Source: Nepenthes gracilis (lineage: Eukaryota; Streptophyta; Magnoliopsida; Caryophyllales; Nepenthaceae). From it: 64,000 nt of DNA. The stretch is taken from NCBI GenBank assembly GCA_033239525.1, contig BSYO01000002.1:29122068-29186067 (forward strand). Direction: 5' to 3'. Each line of letters opens with the position of its first letter. Within the stretch, counting starts at the first letter, position 1. The position numbers and the translations under genes were made by a program. Below are positions 51,705 through 63,085 of the stretch, one piece after another. The notes beneath the pieces were generated by a model, which had not been told where the DNA came from, ran no database searches, and saw nothing but the letters and a program-made list of their open reading frames with translations.

Positions 51705-53273
51705 TTATTAGCCCCCATACTTGGGCCGACTGACAGTCAAGGCCTAGTATGTGCTCTTTGGGCCTGGTTGGTCACTGCGTTGCCTTCCTTGAGATCCACT
51801 GCATTTTGTCTCCTTATGGGCATCGCATCTTTTGCATGCAATCTAAGGTTGCACATTCCCCAGGAGCCTGATGTCGCACCTTTCCCATATCACTGCATAG
51901 GCTTTCCAGGTGCCTTGAGGGCCTTTCTTCTCCGCAAATTATGGTCGCCGAGAAGTGCACTCGGTTAAGCGCAGGAAGAGTGCCAGCTCGTCCATAAATA
52001 GGAGTGCTTCTTGACTACTGTGGCTCATCCCTTAGCTCATCTAGGAGGGACAATGCGAGGGTCGTGGCTAGCTCCACTTCTAACGGGTATCCACAAAGGA
52101 GTTGGGTGGACTAGTTGGAGACTTGGAACTTCTGATAAAGATTGTCCTCACGCCGCTACCGTGGGCGATTCCTCATACTAGTGAGGGTGGCTTAGCCACT
52201 CTGCCGTGGTCATATGCCTCCCTTCAAGGTTTGGTAATCTCCCAAGTGGTGGAGAACCATGGGGGAGCCGCCACAGGGAACTTTGTCCCTGGAGCGGTAC
52301 TCTGCCCATGGCCTCCACTTCACTTGGGCATTGCACCTGTCGTCTAGTGAGGTAGGTGAAGAAAGGAGTTCCTACCAGGGGAGCACGTGATTGTCGCTTC
52401 CCCGCCAGAGCTCCTGCCACGGGGGTTGGTCCTGCTTCGTGGGATTTGCTTGTAGGAGCTACCCAACACCAACGGCCCTTGGGCTTATTGGGTTACCGCA
52501 AGTGGAGCCGTGGTGATCTCATGTGGATCTAGCACCCTTGCCATGCCCCTTTGAGTCCTGGGTCGTTGCCCTGGCGCTTGTGCCCCGGGCCGTACCTCTT
52601 TCCTCTTTCTTGCACCTTTGCTGTCACGAGCCGTGTACTTTGTAACGGAAGTTTGATTAATAAAAGAAATAGTTATTACATTTGCCCTCCTTACTGATTG
52701 CATGGATCCTTCCCCATCTTATCCATTCTTTCTTTCACTATTTTTTATGGCCTGTGGGAATTAGTTCGAGGCATGTTAATTGGGTGGCTCGAGGGCGTGT
52801 TGGGGTCTGCCCTCGTGTCAGAATATCCGAGAAAATCTGTGGCTCTGGGCATTGCCGTGTACTTTGTGACAGTGTTCTCAGAGCTTCTAGTGAGAGTATG
52901 TCCGAGAGCCTCTTTGAGGGCACGTCCAAGAGCTTCTTTGAGAGTACAATCGAGAGGTTCTGCGAGAGTTTGTCCAAGACACCGGTAGGCACCGTCGTTT
53001 TCGGTTATTAAGGCACATTAAATGCATATTGATCTGATTGACATCGTCTCGGAAAGCCAAGGATCACTATTTCTAACGGCATATAGGGGATTACCACACG
53101 ATCAAGATAATGATGGGGCACGCCTCTTGCCTTTCTGCCGATTTCAAATATTATGACCTGCCCCCATTTCCATTTCCTTTTACGCAACCTAAGGGATTTC
53201 TTCCCAAACCTTTGGCAGTTCTCCTTCCAAACCTTTCTTCTTTCGCTTCTTCTGTGCTTGTTTCGGGGTTTCA
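51705..53273. other. Element D 3' region between LTR and antisense ORF
   Basis: GC-rich relative to its surroundings and without intact reading frames. It includes TTTGTAACGGAAGTTTGATTAATAAAAG near 52638-52665, and 52850-52980 has GAGAG.{0,8}TCC-type short repeats (GAGAGTATGTCCGAGAGCC, GAGGGCACGTCCAAGAGC). Assigned to element D by position. Confidence 0.5.
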
Positions 53274-55090
53274 ATGGCGCTCGGTGTTAACGATATTGCC
53301 TCCACCGTCTCCTTGGGCAGGCTCAAAGCCCTTCATTCCAGGTATGGGACACCTGACTCGATAGCTATGGTGATCCTGATCCCCATTAGAGGGCTTATAG
53401 TCCACCGGATGGTTTCATTAATGTCTACGAAATCCACCTCAAGGGTGGGTTTTGCTTTCCTGTCCCGCCAAAACTTTACCTCATCATGAAGGCGCTGAAG
53501 GTGCCGTTCGCTAGGCTACAAACTAGCGCCATAAGGTACCTCATCTCGCTCTATGTCTTCGCTCGTTGCCACAATAGACTTCTTGAGGCCTTAATGGCGA
53601 AGGTAATATTTCGCTTCACCCACAATTTGGACCGGATTGCCGCCACCCCGCATTCTGAGTACGTCATTATGAGTGATAGGAATCCAGACTCCACCAAGAG
53701 GTGGAAAGACAAGTTCTTCTTCTTGGAGATCCCAGAGGCTTGGGACCTTTCCAACACTTTGGGCAACGTAGATATTGACCCTTCCACAAGGGAAAGGGAG
53801 GTTGCCCAGGAGGTTGTAGATTTGATGCGGGCCAATCTTGACTCTTTTAACAAAAACAAGCAGAACATCTAGCTGTGGCAAAAGAATTTGAAAAAGGCCA
53901 GATGGGGGGCTCGCGGCGAGAGTTCCAAGCCTCCTGCTACTGTTGTCGTACCGGCGATGAGGAAAAATATGTTAAAGAAAGAGGAAGGACCGCTGACGAT
54001 TGGAGGGTCGTCCGAGCGGCCAAGGAAAAGTCGCTGGACTGAGACTGCGAAGGGTCCGATGGCCATTGTTGAGTCCTCTTCATCCGATAACGACAACGCC
54101 GGGATCGCGCCCCTCGTGAGGAGGCAGAGGGCGCCAGTCACCCAACCAATCCGAGAAGCTAAAGGTCCCGACCCTTCAGCTTTCAAGGAGTCCTCTGATC
54201 TACCTTCTCAATCTGTTGGTCAACTCACGGACATCCCCACCTCTCAGCCTTCCATTGGTGAGCCACTCCTTGACGTCCCATTTGAGTTTATTGGGGAGGT
54301 CTCGAACTGGATTAATGACCCCTCCGAGGATGTCATCGAGGGATGCGCAGTGAGGGAGATTGGCATGACCCTGGCCGAGGAAGCGGCGGTGATGACGACG
54401 ACGACGGCGACTCCTACTCCTGGAGCTACTGGGGCCGAGGAGAGTCATGGTGTAGTGCTGGCCGTTGACGTGTCTGCAGAGCCCCCATGCCTTGCAATCC
54501 AAGTTGACAACCTGACCATAGTTCCGTTTGTGGCCCCCGTAGAGCCTGTGGTATGGGGAGTCCCTGGGACTCTGCGTTCAGTTGAGGCCCATGCTGGGGC
54601 CAAGGAGCGTGTTGAGCCACCATCCTCGAACACCGGCTTTGCGCCCAAGTTCAGGGCTGAGATACCTGCAGCGCAAGGTGTTGCGGTCGAGAGGCCCGAG
54701 GAGCCTGAAGTCCCGGGAGGAGAGGGTACTTCCGAAAGTTCTGTCGTGACGATACGTGCTTATCCCTTTTGACTTCGTCTTCTTCTTGTATCTGCTCTTA
54801 CTTAACTTGTTCCTCCTTCACAGTTTCAAGACACAGTCGGCGGTCTTGGACTGATCGCCAATGAGGTCACCCATGCTTATGTAGAGCTAGAGTCTTCCAG
54901 GGCTCTTGCTGGGGCCCAAAAACACTTGGAGGCTGAACTCGTTGAAGCATAGGGGAAGATCATGTCTCTTGAGAGTGCACTGAAGGTCCAGCAATCCCAG
55001 TATTAGCTGCTAAGGGACAGAAACCTCCAGCTGGAGGAAGTGCTAAGAACTTCAGTACGGGCCACGGACATTGCTCCAGCTTTAGAAGGC
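53274..55090 (+). pseudogene. Antisense ORF of Tat element D (putative gypsy-type transposon protein, coiled-coil C-terminus)
   Basis: Lies opposite to the element's gag-pol. ATG at 53274 gives MALGVNDIASTVSLGRLKAL then a short RYGTPDS block. A frameshift near 53400 leads to VYEIHLKGGFCFPVPPKLYL and SDRNPDSTKRWKDKFFFLEI, resembling the Transposase_28 (putative gypsy-type transposon) family. One in-frame TAG at 53870 interrupts the frame, which then runs to about 54755 through a Ser/Pro-rich acidic region. A 68-bp GT-AG intron (54756-54823) may follow. The next exon (about 54824-55090) encodes a Glu/Leu/Gln-rich coiled-coil-like segment (VELESSRALAGAQKHLEAEL). Its role in Tat elements is unknown. 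It is damaged here but unusually well preserved. Confidence 0.68.
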
Positions 55091-55560
55091 AAGTACTGGG
55101 GTGGTATCAGTCTGTGCCACGGGCTGATGAGACTGTTGAGTCCTCGGTTTCCCACAATCGTTTTTGATCCTTGGAATGCCAGTGCAACTTGTGTGGAAAA
55201 CTAATACGGCGTCTCCGAGAAGAGTTGGCCCCTGAGCCCTTCTTCACGTGGATCATCAAGCCGCTCTGAGATCCATGAGCATCTGGGATCCTTGCAGCAA
55301 GCAGAGCCGGCTGAGTCTGGAGGGTTTCAATGACCGGGCACTTTTCCCCAGCAAGGGCCCCCAAGGGGTAACTGTACCTTGCAGAGTTCTCCTCTTTTTG
55401 TCTCTTTTTTTTACCGTTGTACGCATATGGCATTGTGAATAAAATTCTCATTCATTAAGTGCCATCGCTCGCATTTTTCTTCCTCGAACCGTTGGAGTGC
55501 TTGGTCCCCTTACGGCACGCCCCTTTTAAGGGGACGTAGTCTTAACTCCTGGACCTTTAG
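55091..55560. other. Element D 3' region, spacer
   Basis: No reading frame that resembles a protein. It includes a GATCCATGAGCATCTGGGATCC segment and a T-rich run near 55385-55415. It links the antisense ORF to the tandem repeats. Confidence 0.4.
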
Positions 55561-56130
55561 GCCGTCTTAGGTTGAAGATACTACATCCAAGGTTGCTGCA
55601 TGCTTGTCGCCTCATGCCCTTTAGGTTTTGAGTTCAACCCTTAGGGTTGCTTGGCTTTGTGGCAAAGTTTTTAGTTCAACCTTTTGGGCCGCTCGGTCAT
55701 GGCGGAGTTTTTTAATACTACCTCTTGGGCCACTCAAACACAATCGAGTTTTTAGTACGACCTCTTGGGCCATTTGGATACAGCCGAGTTTTTTGTACAA
55801 CCTCTTGGGCCGCTTGGACACAATCGAGTTTTTAGTACAACCTCTGGGCCGCTCAGACACGGTCGAATTTTAGTTTGAACCTTACTTTCAATCCTTTTGA
55901 CCGTCTTAGGTTGAAGATGCTACATCTATGGTTGCAGCATACTTGCTGTCTTATACCCCCTAAATTTTGAGTTCAACCTCTAGGGTTGGTTTGTGCATCA
56001 GCCAAATTTCAATTCAGCCTTTTGGGCCACCCAAACACGGCCGAGTTTTTGGTTTGACCTCTTGGACCATTCGGTCACAGCCGAGTTTTTGGTTTGACCT
56101 ATTGGGCCGCTCGGTCACAGCCGAGTTTTA
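55561..56130. repeat. Tandem repeat array next to element D integrase
   Basis: Units of about 39-43 bp with core CCTCTTGGGCCGCT-GG-CAC-ATCGAGTTTTTAGTACAA; at least five head-to-tail at 55670-55875 and about three at 56010-56125. They are arranged in two larger repeats that each begin GACCGTCTTAGGTTGAAGAT-like (about 55561 and 55896). The ORFs through it are only repeat translations. Arrays of this kind are typical of Tat 3' regions. Confidence 0.88.
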
Positions 56131-56160
56131 AAGCAAGTGAGAGGGTTGCTTTCACTTGAT

Positions 56161-59100
56161 TTAGGGACAGCCTAGATCTAGTGAGTCAATGTGATAGCAT
56201 GTAACATTCAGTGATATGCGAGAAGGAATAAAATACAGGCAATTTATGTTAACAAAACGTGTTTTGAGCACATCAAATGATGCATTTTGCCTTATTTGAT
56301 CATCCGTACATTCATTGATAGTACTTCCTGAGGTGTACAGTGTTCCATATTCGGGGGACCAGCCTTCCTTCTTGGGTGTGCAATTTATAGGCCCCGTTTC
56401 GAAGGATGACAGAGACAAGGAATGGCACTTCCCAATTTGGGGAGAGTTTATTCCGGCCGGCATTTTTGCTCGTGGCTTCTACGCTCCTTATCACCAAGTC
56501 CCCCACCTCGAATTGTCATGCCTTCACTTTCTTATTATAATAGCGGGCAACCCGTTGCTTGTATAACGTTATTCTTAGCCTTGCTTGGTCTCGGACTTCC
56601 TCGAGCATGTTAAGGTTTTCCTGAAGCCTTTGGCTGTTGTTGTTTAGACGGAACCATTCTACCTGGAGACTTGGAAGGCCAACCTCTACCGGAATGACCG
56701 CTTCTACCCCGCAACATAGGCTAAAGGGCGTTTCTCTCATGGATTTCCTCGGGGTTGTCCTGTACGACTAGAGAATGGATGGCAATTCATGCACGCATGA
56801 GCCCCCAGAGTGCTCTAACTTCGTCTTGAGTCCATGCAAGACAGTGCGATTTGTGACCTCTACCTGCCCGTTGCTCTGTGGGTATGCGATGGACATGTGG
56901 TTTAAGTTGATTCTTAGGCTGGTATAGTACTTAATAAACTGTTTTTCAATGAACTGTGTCCCATTATCAGTCACATGCACTCAGGAATCCCAAATCTGCA
57001 CACGATACTTTGTTGGACAAACTCTGTGGCATTTTGTTCGAGTGGTACTACCTCAACCCATTTGGTGAAGTAATCAATTCTGACGATTAGGAACTTTGTC
57101 TGTCCGGCCGCTACTGGGAGTGGTTCGAGAATGTCGAGCCCCGATTGGGCAAAGGGCCATGGAGATTGTAGTGCTCGAAGCTCTGCGTGGGGTCAGTGAT
57201 TCATATTGCCGCAGACTTGGCAGTTTTCACACATGTGCACAAAATCCACGACGCCGTACTTCATAATCCGCCAGTAGGGCCTCATGAGCTTGTAGGCTAG
57301 ATTTTTTTCCCCAATGTGGGATCCATAAATTCCGAGATGTACTTCTTGGAGTCCGTATTCGGCCTCCTTGGGAGTCAGGCACCTTAAGTAAGGGGTCGAG
57401 AATCCTCGCTGGTACAATTGGCCACCCATAGTCGTGTACTATCCCGCTGTCTTTTTTGTCCTCTTAGCTTCCTCCACGTTCTCAGGTAATGTGCCTTCAG
57501 ATAGATACCTCAAGTAGGGAGCTATCCACCTGCTACTGCTCGACAATTGTATCACTTCTGACTCAGGGTCTTCGATACTCTGTTTGTTCATAACTTTTCG
57601 CATTCATCGGGCATACTGCTCTGGGTTTTCAGAAGCTGTTGCTCTCGCCAACATGTCAGCCTTCCCGTTTTCTTCCCTTGGGATATGGACGAATTTGATC
57701 TCCTCGAAGCCCGCGGTCATATCCTTGACCTTCGAGAGGTATTTAGAGAGCTGTGGGTTGTTAACTTCGAAGTGTCCGCAGATTTGGTTGGTGACTAATT
57801 CGGAGTCGTTGTAGGCAATAAGATTTTTGGAAGACTATTCCTTGGTTAATCGGAGTCCTGTCAGCAAGGCTTCATACTCTGCGGCATTGTTTGTGGCCGA
57901 GAATACCAAGGTCATTGAATATTTTATCTCTGACCCATCTGGTGTTCGTAACATAACACCGACTCCACAATCCTCCTTCATTGAGAAACTGTTCACGTGG
58001 AGTATCCACATTGTTGCTTTGTTCAATTCGCTTGCACCGGGCTAGTTTGGGTCACCAAGGGTTGGCGCTGTCATCATCTCTCCAATGAAGTTTGCGAGAG
58101 ACCGACCCTTGAGGCCAGCCTCGGACGGAATTCGATATCGAACTCACCCAACTTAATAGCCCACTTGACCAGCCGTCCTGATACCTTAGGCTTCTGCAAG
58201 ATAGCCATCGGTGGCTAGTCAGTCTGGACCATCACCTTATGCACCTAGAAATAGGGTCTAAGGTTTCATGCAGAATATATCAATGCCAGGGCAATCTTCT
58301 TTGTGTGTGGGTACCTAGTTTTCGCATCTGCCAGGGTCTTGCGTACATAATAGACAAGCTGCTGTCTATCATGCCACTGTCGTACCAACATCGAGCTCAA
58401 GGTCGTGTCGGGCACTACCAGATATAAGTACAGCTCTTTGCTTTGTTGTGGAGAAGCTAGTAGAGGCAGCCTTGGCAGATAGTCTTTGAGTTCTTAGAAT
58501 GCCTCCACGCAGTCGTTATTCTATCAAAAGTTGTGGGACTTCATTCCTCTTAGAGCCTTGAAGAACAGCAGGTGCTTCTCGGCTGATTTGGCTAAGAAAT
58601 GGGAAAGGGCCGCTACCCGTCCAGTGAGCTTCTGGACTTCTTTTATCATCCGAGGAGATCGTATGTCAAGGATGGCCTTGATCTTTTCTAGATTAGCCTC
58701 AATCCCTCAGTGTGACACGATATAGCTCAGGAACTTCCTTGACCCACTCCAAATGTACACTTGCTCGGGTTGAGTTTTATCTGGTGGGTTCTAAGCACAT
58801 TGAAGGTTTCGACCAGGTCTTGGATGTGGTGGCCGCTTATTTTGCTATTGGCAAGCATATCATCGACGTAAACCTCCACGTTCCTACCTATCTGGCCCTC
58901 GAATATTTTATTTACGAGTCACTGATAAGTCGCATCTGCATTTTTGAGGCCAACGGGTATTACTTTGTAACAGTACATCCCTTAGTCCATCATGAATGAT
59001 GTGTGTTTTTCGTCTTCGGGACTCACCTTTATCTGGTTGTAACCCGAGTACGCATCCATGAAGTTTAAGAGTTTGTGGTTGGACGTCGAGTCTACAAGCT

Positions 59101-59800
59101 GATCAATTCTGGGGAGAGGGAAGCTATCCTGGGGCATGCTTTATTGAGGTCCGTAAAGTCCACGCACATCCTCCACTTCCCATTGTTCTTTTTTACTATG
59201 ATCACGTTAGCCAGCCAGTCCGGGTACTAAACCTCTCGGATGAACCCAGCATTTAGGAGTTTCTTCACCTCTCCGCGTATGGCCACCAGCTTTTCCGCGG
59301 AGTAGTACATACGCTTTTGCCTAACGAGCTTATGACGAGGATCTATGCCTATCTTGTGGACCATTGTTTCAGCGGAGATTCCTGGCATATCACCTGGCGA
59401 CCAGGCAAAAATGTCCAAGTTCTCCCACAGGAAGCTGGTGAGTTATTCTCGGACTGTAGAATGGGCGTCTGTGTGATCTGGGATAATTAGCACGTCTGTC
59501 CAGTAGCCTGAACTCTAAGGACCTCTCTGATGCCAAATGGAGTCGGAAACTTCATCTTTATGTGTGGGATGGAAGTGAGCGCGCCAAAGGTGGCCAAGCA
59601 GGGACATCCAAGTATCACGTTGTAAACTGACGGAAGGTCCACGACTAAAAAGGTGAAGACCTTGGACACAGTCCTCGGATACGTTTCCAATGTGACCTCC
59701 AACTGTATGACACCATGGACAGGTACTGGCTCATTGTCCAGCCCAGAGAGTGGTCCCTCTGGTGCTCTTATTTGACTTCTCTTGAATCCCAATTTAAAAT
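56161..59800 (-). pseudogene. Element D pol: protease, reverse transcriptase, RNase H, integrase
   Basis: Minus strand. Protease-region piece at 59792-59487 (FLVVDLPSVYNVILGCPCLA). Reverse transcriptase starts at 59418 (MDIFAWSPGDMPGI, RQKRMYYSAEKLVAI, GEVKKLLNAGFIREV). It continues PDWLANVIIVKKNNGKWRMC, ends in a YVDD catalytic motif at 58870-58859, and is broken by stops. RNase H at 58026-57835 contains GVGVMLRTPDGSEIKY and ATNNAAEYEALL, the pattern of the additional RNase H of Tat elements. Integrase: zinc finger GIYGSHIGEKNLAYKLMRPY and CENCQVC (57429-57193), core DNGTQFIEKQFIKYYTSL and SNGQVEVTNRT (56980-56768), C-terminal segment from 56740 to about 56161. Not functional as it stands. 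Confidence 0.85.
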
Positions 59801-59924
59801 AGGCATCTAGCTAAAGTAAATTCCTCAAACTTTCATTATCAACAAAAACTCGTTTCATCCGGTAGTCATTTGCTCCATCCGAAATAAGTGTGATTACAAC
59901 CAAGGGAGTAGAGCCGGGGAGGTT

Positions 59925-61400
59925 ACATGAGCCATGTCCTCGTTGCTAAAACTGAAAACTTCATCCCTGGTCCCCGTCCTCGGTCTCTTTGCCGTGATGA
60001 TCTCCCGAGCATCTTCTCTGGTAAGGCGGGTCGATATCATGTTTACATCCCCCGCGGCCACTCGGTTTCTGAGCTGGTCAGCCTCAACATCGCCTGTTAT
60101 TCCCGAAGCTTGTCCAGGTATTTGCAGGAAGCAATTGAGGTGGCCCCTCCTTATTAGCTCATCAATTTCCTTCTATAGCGTCCAGTAGTCCTCAGTACTG
60201 TGGCCCCCGTTGCAGTGATAATGGCAGTACTTTGTCTGATCGCCACCTCCCGGATTCTTCAACGGCTTGGACAACTTCAAAAATTTCTCCTCCATGATCT
60301 GCATCAGCACGTTCGTATGGGTGTCGTTCAGTGGCGTGAAGTGTAGAGGTCTGGACTCCCTCCGAACGGCCTGTTCGGACTTGTGCTACTTTTTTATCGT
60401 CTGGGGACCCGGATGGTCCCCGCCCTTTCTCTTTCCTTCTATCACCCTTGGGTGGAAGTTCTTGTCCTTCTCTGGACGCTTCGCCTCATTGGCTTCTTTG
60501 GCCGCGATGTAGGCTCTCGCCAAGGCCTCAGCCTTCGTGAATGTCTGGGGACCATTATGATTGAGGTGCTTGAAAAAGGCACATCCCTCCAAGGCAAATA
60601 GGAAAGCGTTTAGCTTTACCCTATCGGTCAACTTAAGAATCTGCTTGGCTTTCGCTATGAATCGAGCCATGTCCTCGTTGCTAAAACTGATAACTTCGTC
60701 CCTGGTCCCCGTCCTTGGTCTCTTTGCCGTGACGATCTCCCAAGCATCTTCTCTGGCCGAGCAGGTCAATATCATGTTTACGACCCCCGCTGTCACTCGG
60801 TTTTAGGGCTGATCAACCTCAACATCACCTGCTATTCCGGAAGCTTGTCCAGGTATTTACAAGAAGCGGTTGAGGTGACCCCTCCTTATTAGCTCCTCAA
60901 TTTCGTTCTACAGCGTCCAATAGTCCTTAGTACTGTAGCCCCCGCTGTAGTGATACTGACAGTACTTTGTCTGATTGCTACCTCCTGGATTCTTCAATGG
61001 CTTGGGCCACTACAAAAATTTCTCCTCCATGATCTGCATCAATACATTTGTACGGGTGTCGTTCAGTGGCGTGAGGTGTACAGGTCTGGAATCCCTCCGA
61101 ACGGCCTGTTCGGACTTGTGCTGCTTCTTTATCGTCTGGGGACCCGGATGTTCCCCACCCTTTCTCTTTCCTTCTATTGCCCTTGGATGGAAGTTCTCGT
61201 CCTTCTCTGGATGCTTCGCCTCATTGACTTCTTTGGCCGCAATGTAGGTTTTCGCCATGGCCTCGGCCTCCGCGAACGTCTAGAGACCATTATGGTTAAG
61301 GTGCTTGAAAAGGGCACATCCCTCCAAGGCAGATAGGAAAGCTTTTAGCTTTACTCCATCGGTCAACTTTGGGATCTGCCTAACTTTTGCTATGAATCGG
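59925..61400. repeat. Tandem duplication inside element D gag, ~735-bp period
   Basis: Plus-strand GCCATGTCCTCGTTGCTAAA occurs at 59931 and again at 60665. Similarity continues for the whole unit, including GGGGACCCGGATG and TTCGCCTCATTG, at about 735-bp spacing. Both copies carry the same gag segment (FHPRVIEGKRKGG / FHPRAIEGKRKGG on the minus strand). Confidence 0.92.
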
Positions 61401-62246
61401 GCCAGGAATCCCCTTAAGCTCTACCTGGCCCCTACTTCATCCAGGTGAGGTGCCAAGGCTGCTTTTTAACCCTCCGGTTGGAGGCAAACTGTGAGAGAAA
61501 AACCACCATCAGTTCGCTGAAAGCGCGAATGGAGTCCATTGACAGCCCATAGAAACACACTCTCGCATCCCCCTTTAGTATTAGGGGGAAGCACTGACAC
61601 ATGGTCATTTTGTCCAGCCCATGGAGAATCAAATGCTTGCAAAAGTGGTTTAGGTAGTCCATCGGGCCTGCACTTCCGTTGGAGACTTCGAGATTCGGCA
61701 TTTTAAACTTTCGCAGGAGCGTCCTCGTTCTAATTTCCGCAATGAATGGGGATTGGAGCACGTTAGCTCCTCCTCTGCTATTCTGGCCAAAAACACGGTT
61801 CCAAACCTTCTCCAGTCTCTTCTCCATGTGGGGTGGAGCCGCTACCTTCTTTTCGTTGAGATAATTTCTCAACTCATAAGATTCTCAGACTGTCTGATGC
61901 TCAGAGACTCTCCCGATTCTGGGAGAGGCATCATTTTGCAGAACCATCTCTCGTGCGGCGCGTTTCTAATGGCTTCGGACGAACCACGAGTCGTGCCTCT
62001 CGGGGCTCTCCTCCTAAACCTGAGGACCTAATCGGCCCTCAAGTCTACAGGGGCCTTGCTGATTGAGGCAACTTGAGTTCTCGGGACTTCACATTGGCTG
62101 GCTTGCTTGTCTAAGTGCTCCTTCCCCTTGCCCATATTCTGGGACGTCACTGTTTGGGAGGCCTTGGAGGGTGCTCTTTTCGTCCACTCGTCCATTCTGG
62201 AGCAAAGGGTTAGGAAAGCCTTGAACATGTTGCCCATAGGGCCCAA
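60386..62246 (-). pseudogene. Element D gag remnants
   Basis: 62246-62028 has NMFKAFLTLCSRMDEWTKRA. 61872-61432 carries the gag core: FKMPNLEVSNGSAGPMDYLN, then HLILHGLDKMTMCQCFPLIL, KGDARVCFYGLSMDSI and FLSQFASNRRVKK. This is the retrotransposon gag pattern. Further downstream 61258-61010 and 60796-60386 are the two copies of a duplicated Lys/Glu-rich gag segment. The duplication and stops make the frame non-continuous. Confidence 0.8.
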
Positions 62247-62274
62247 ACGATCAGGTCAGGATGGTCCTCTATCC

Positions 62275-62995
62275 TGACAAAAGAAAACACCAGATTCTCT
62301 CTTCCTATCCACTATAAACTCTAACGATAACGGGATATAGAAGGAAAGCGAGTAATCCTGAGAGTCGTTACCCACTAGGAAAGAAAGCAATCCCAACATA
62401 TTGCTGAAATCAAGCCTTCCTGCCAAGAAAGGTCGCCCGACAAAGTGCAGGAATCACGCCTTCCTACCCAAGGAATGTCACCCAACACTTTATCTATAAA
62501 AGCCCATGGAGTCTCCACTCCACGGCATGCTCACTTCTAAGCCAACGAACACTCACTACTGAAACAACACGTTCAGTATTCAGACTTCAGATGCGCACTT
62601 CTCTTCTAAGGCTTTCACAGTACCCTGACAACTCTTTAAATTCTCATGCTTACAGAACTTAGACTCACCCTCTCTCCCTACGTTCCTTGCGAACGCAGGG
62701 TTGAGAGACTGTACTCCTCGCGAGAACCGCTAAAACGCCTCTCGCATCTAAAACCAAATACTTATCTCAAACACTCTTCATTTTCTCTATCTGCTCTCAT
62801 TTTCATTTTCCTTCTTAAAAATTAAAGATTAATTACTGACTTGAGAGTCCGAGTATCCTCGGTGGAATAATATTTCGCTGGCACCTGGCATCTTGTTTGC
62901 TATAGTGGTGTCCAGGGTCCAAGCTCGATGAACGGAGTCGAATCCAGACAATCAAGTCGACCTGAATCTATTCGAAACTTGGATTTAGAGATGCA
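62275..62995 (+). repeat. 5' LTR of element E
   Basis: TATAAAAG at 62495-62502. U3 has repeated AAGCCTTCCTGCC / ACGCCTTCCTACC motifs. U5 contains GAGTATCCTCGGTGGAATAATATTTCGC, also in the LTR fragment near 15500. The right end ATGCA at 62995 is supported by the primer-binding site just after it. The left end is approximate. Confidence 0.7.
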
Positions 62996-63085
62996 TTATT
63001 GGCGTCGTCTGTAGGAAGCACTTATAAAAAGCCAACCACATTTTTCCATAAACTTTTCTCAATTTCACCTTCCAAGTAGACCAGA

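Larger units (their letters stand above)
50895..62270 (-). mobile_element. Ty3/gypsy element D, Tat-type, truncated on its 5' side
   Basis: Minus-strand element. Going left along the plus strand from about 62270 it carries gag, protease, reverse transcriptase, RNase H and integrase, then a tandem-repeat region, then an antisense ORF, then the 3' LTR at 50895-51704. Long 3' regions with tandem repeats and an antisense ORF are characteristic of the Tat group (for example Grande). A polypurine-like tract (GTATGGGGGCTAATAA on the minus strand, 51705-51720) abuts the LTR. The 5' LTR is not visible: element E starts where it should lie. No target duplication can be checked on the right. Confidence 0.85.

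Noticed and set aside
53869..54502. Minus-strand Ser/Arg-rich ORFs
   Set aside because: Shadows of the antisense ORF of element D, caused by GAC/GCC-rich DNA.
53274..55090. Possible envelope-like gene of element D
   Set aside because: It has no signal peptide or membrane segments and lies antisense to pol. A Tat antisense ORF fits better.
55621..55860. Repetitive basic protein on the minus strand
   Set aside because: Each repeat is one unit of the ~40-bp tandem DNA array.
55561..56130. CRISPR-like array
   Set aside because: Direct tandem repeats without unique spacers, inside a plant retrotransposon.
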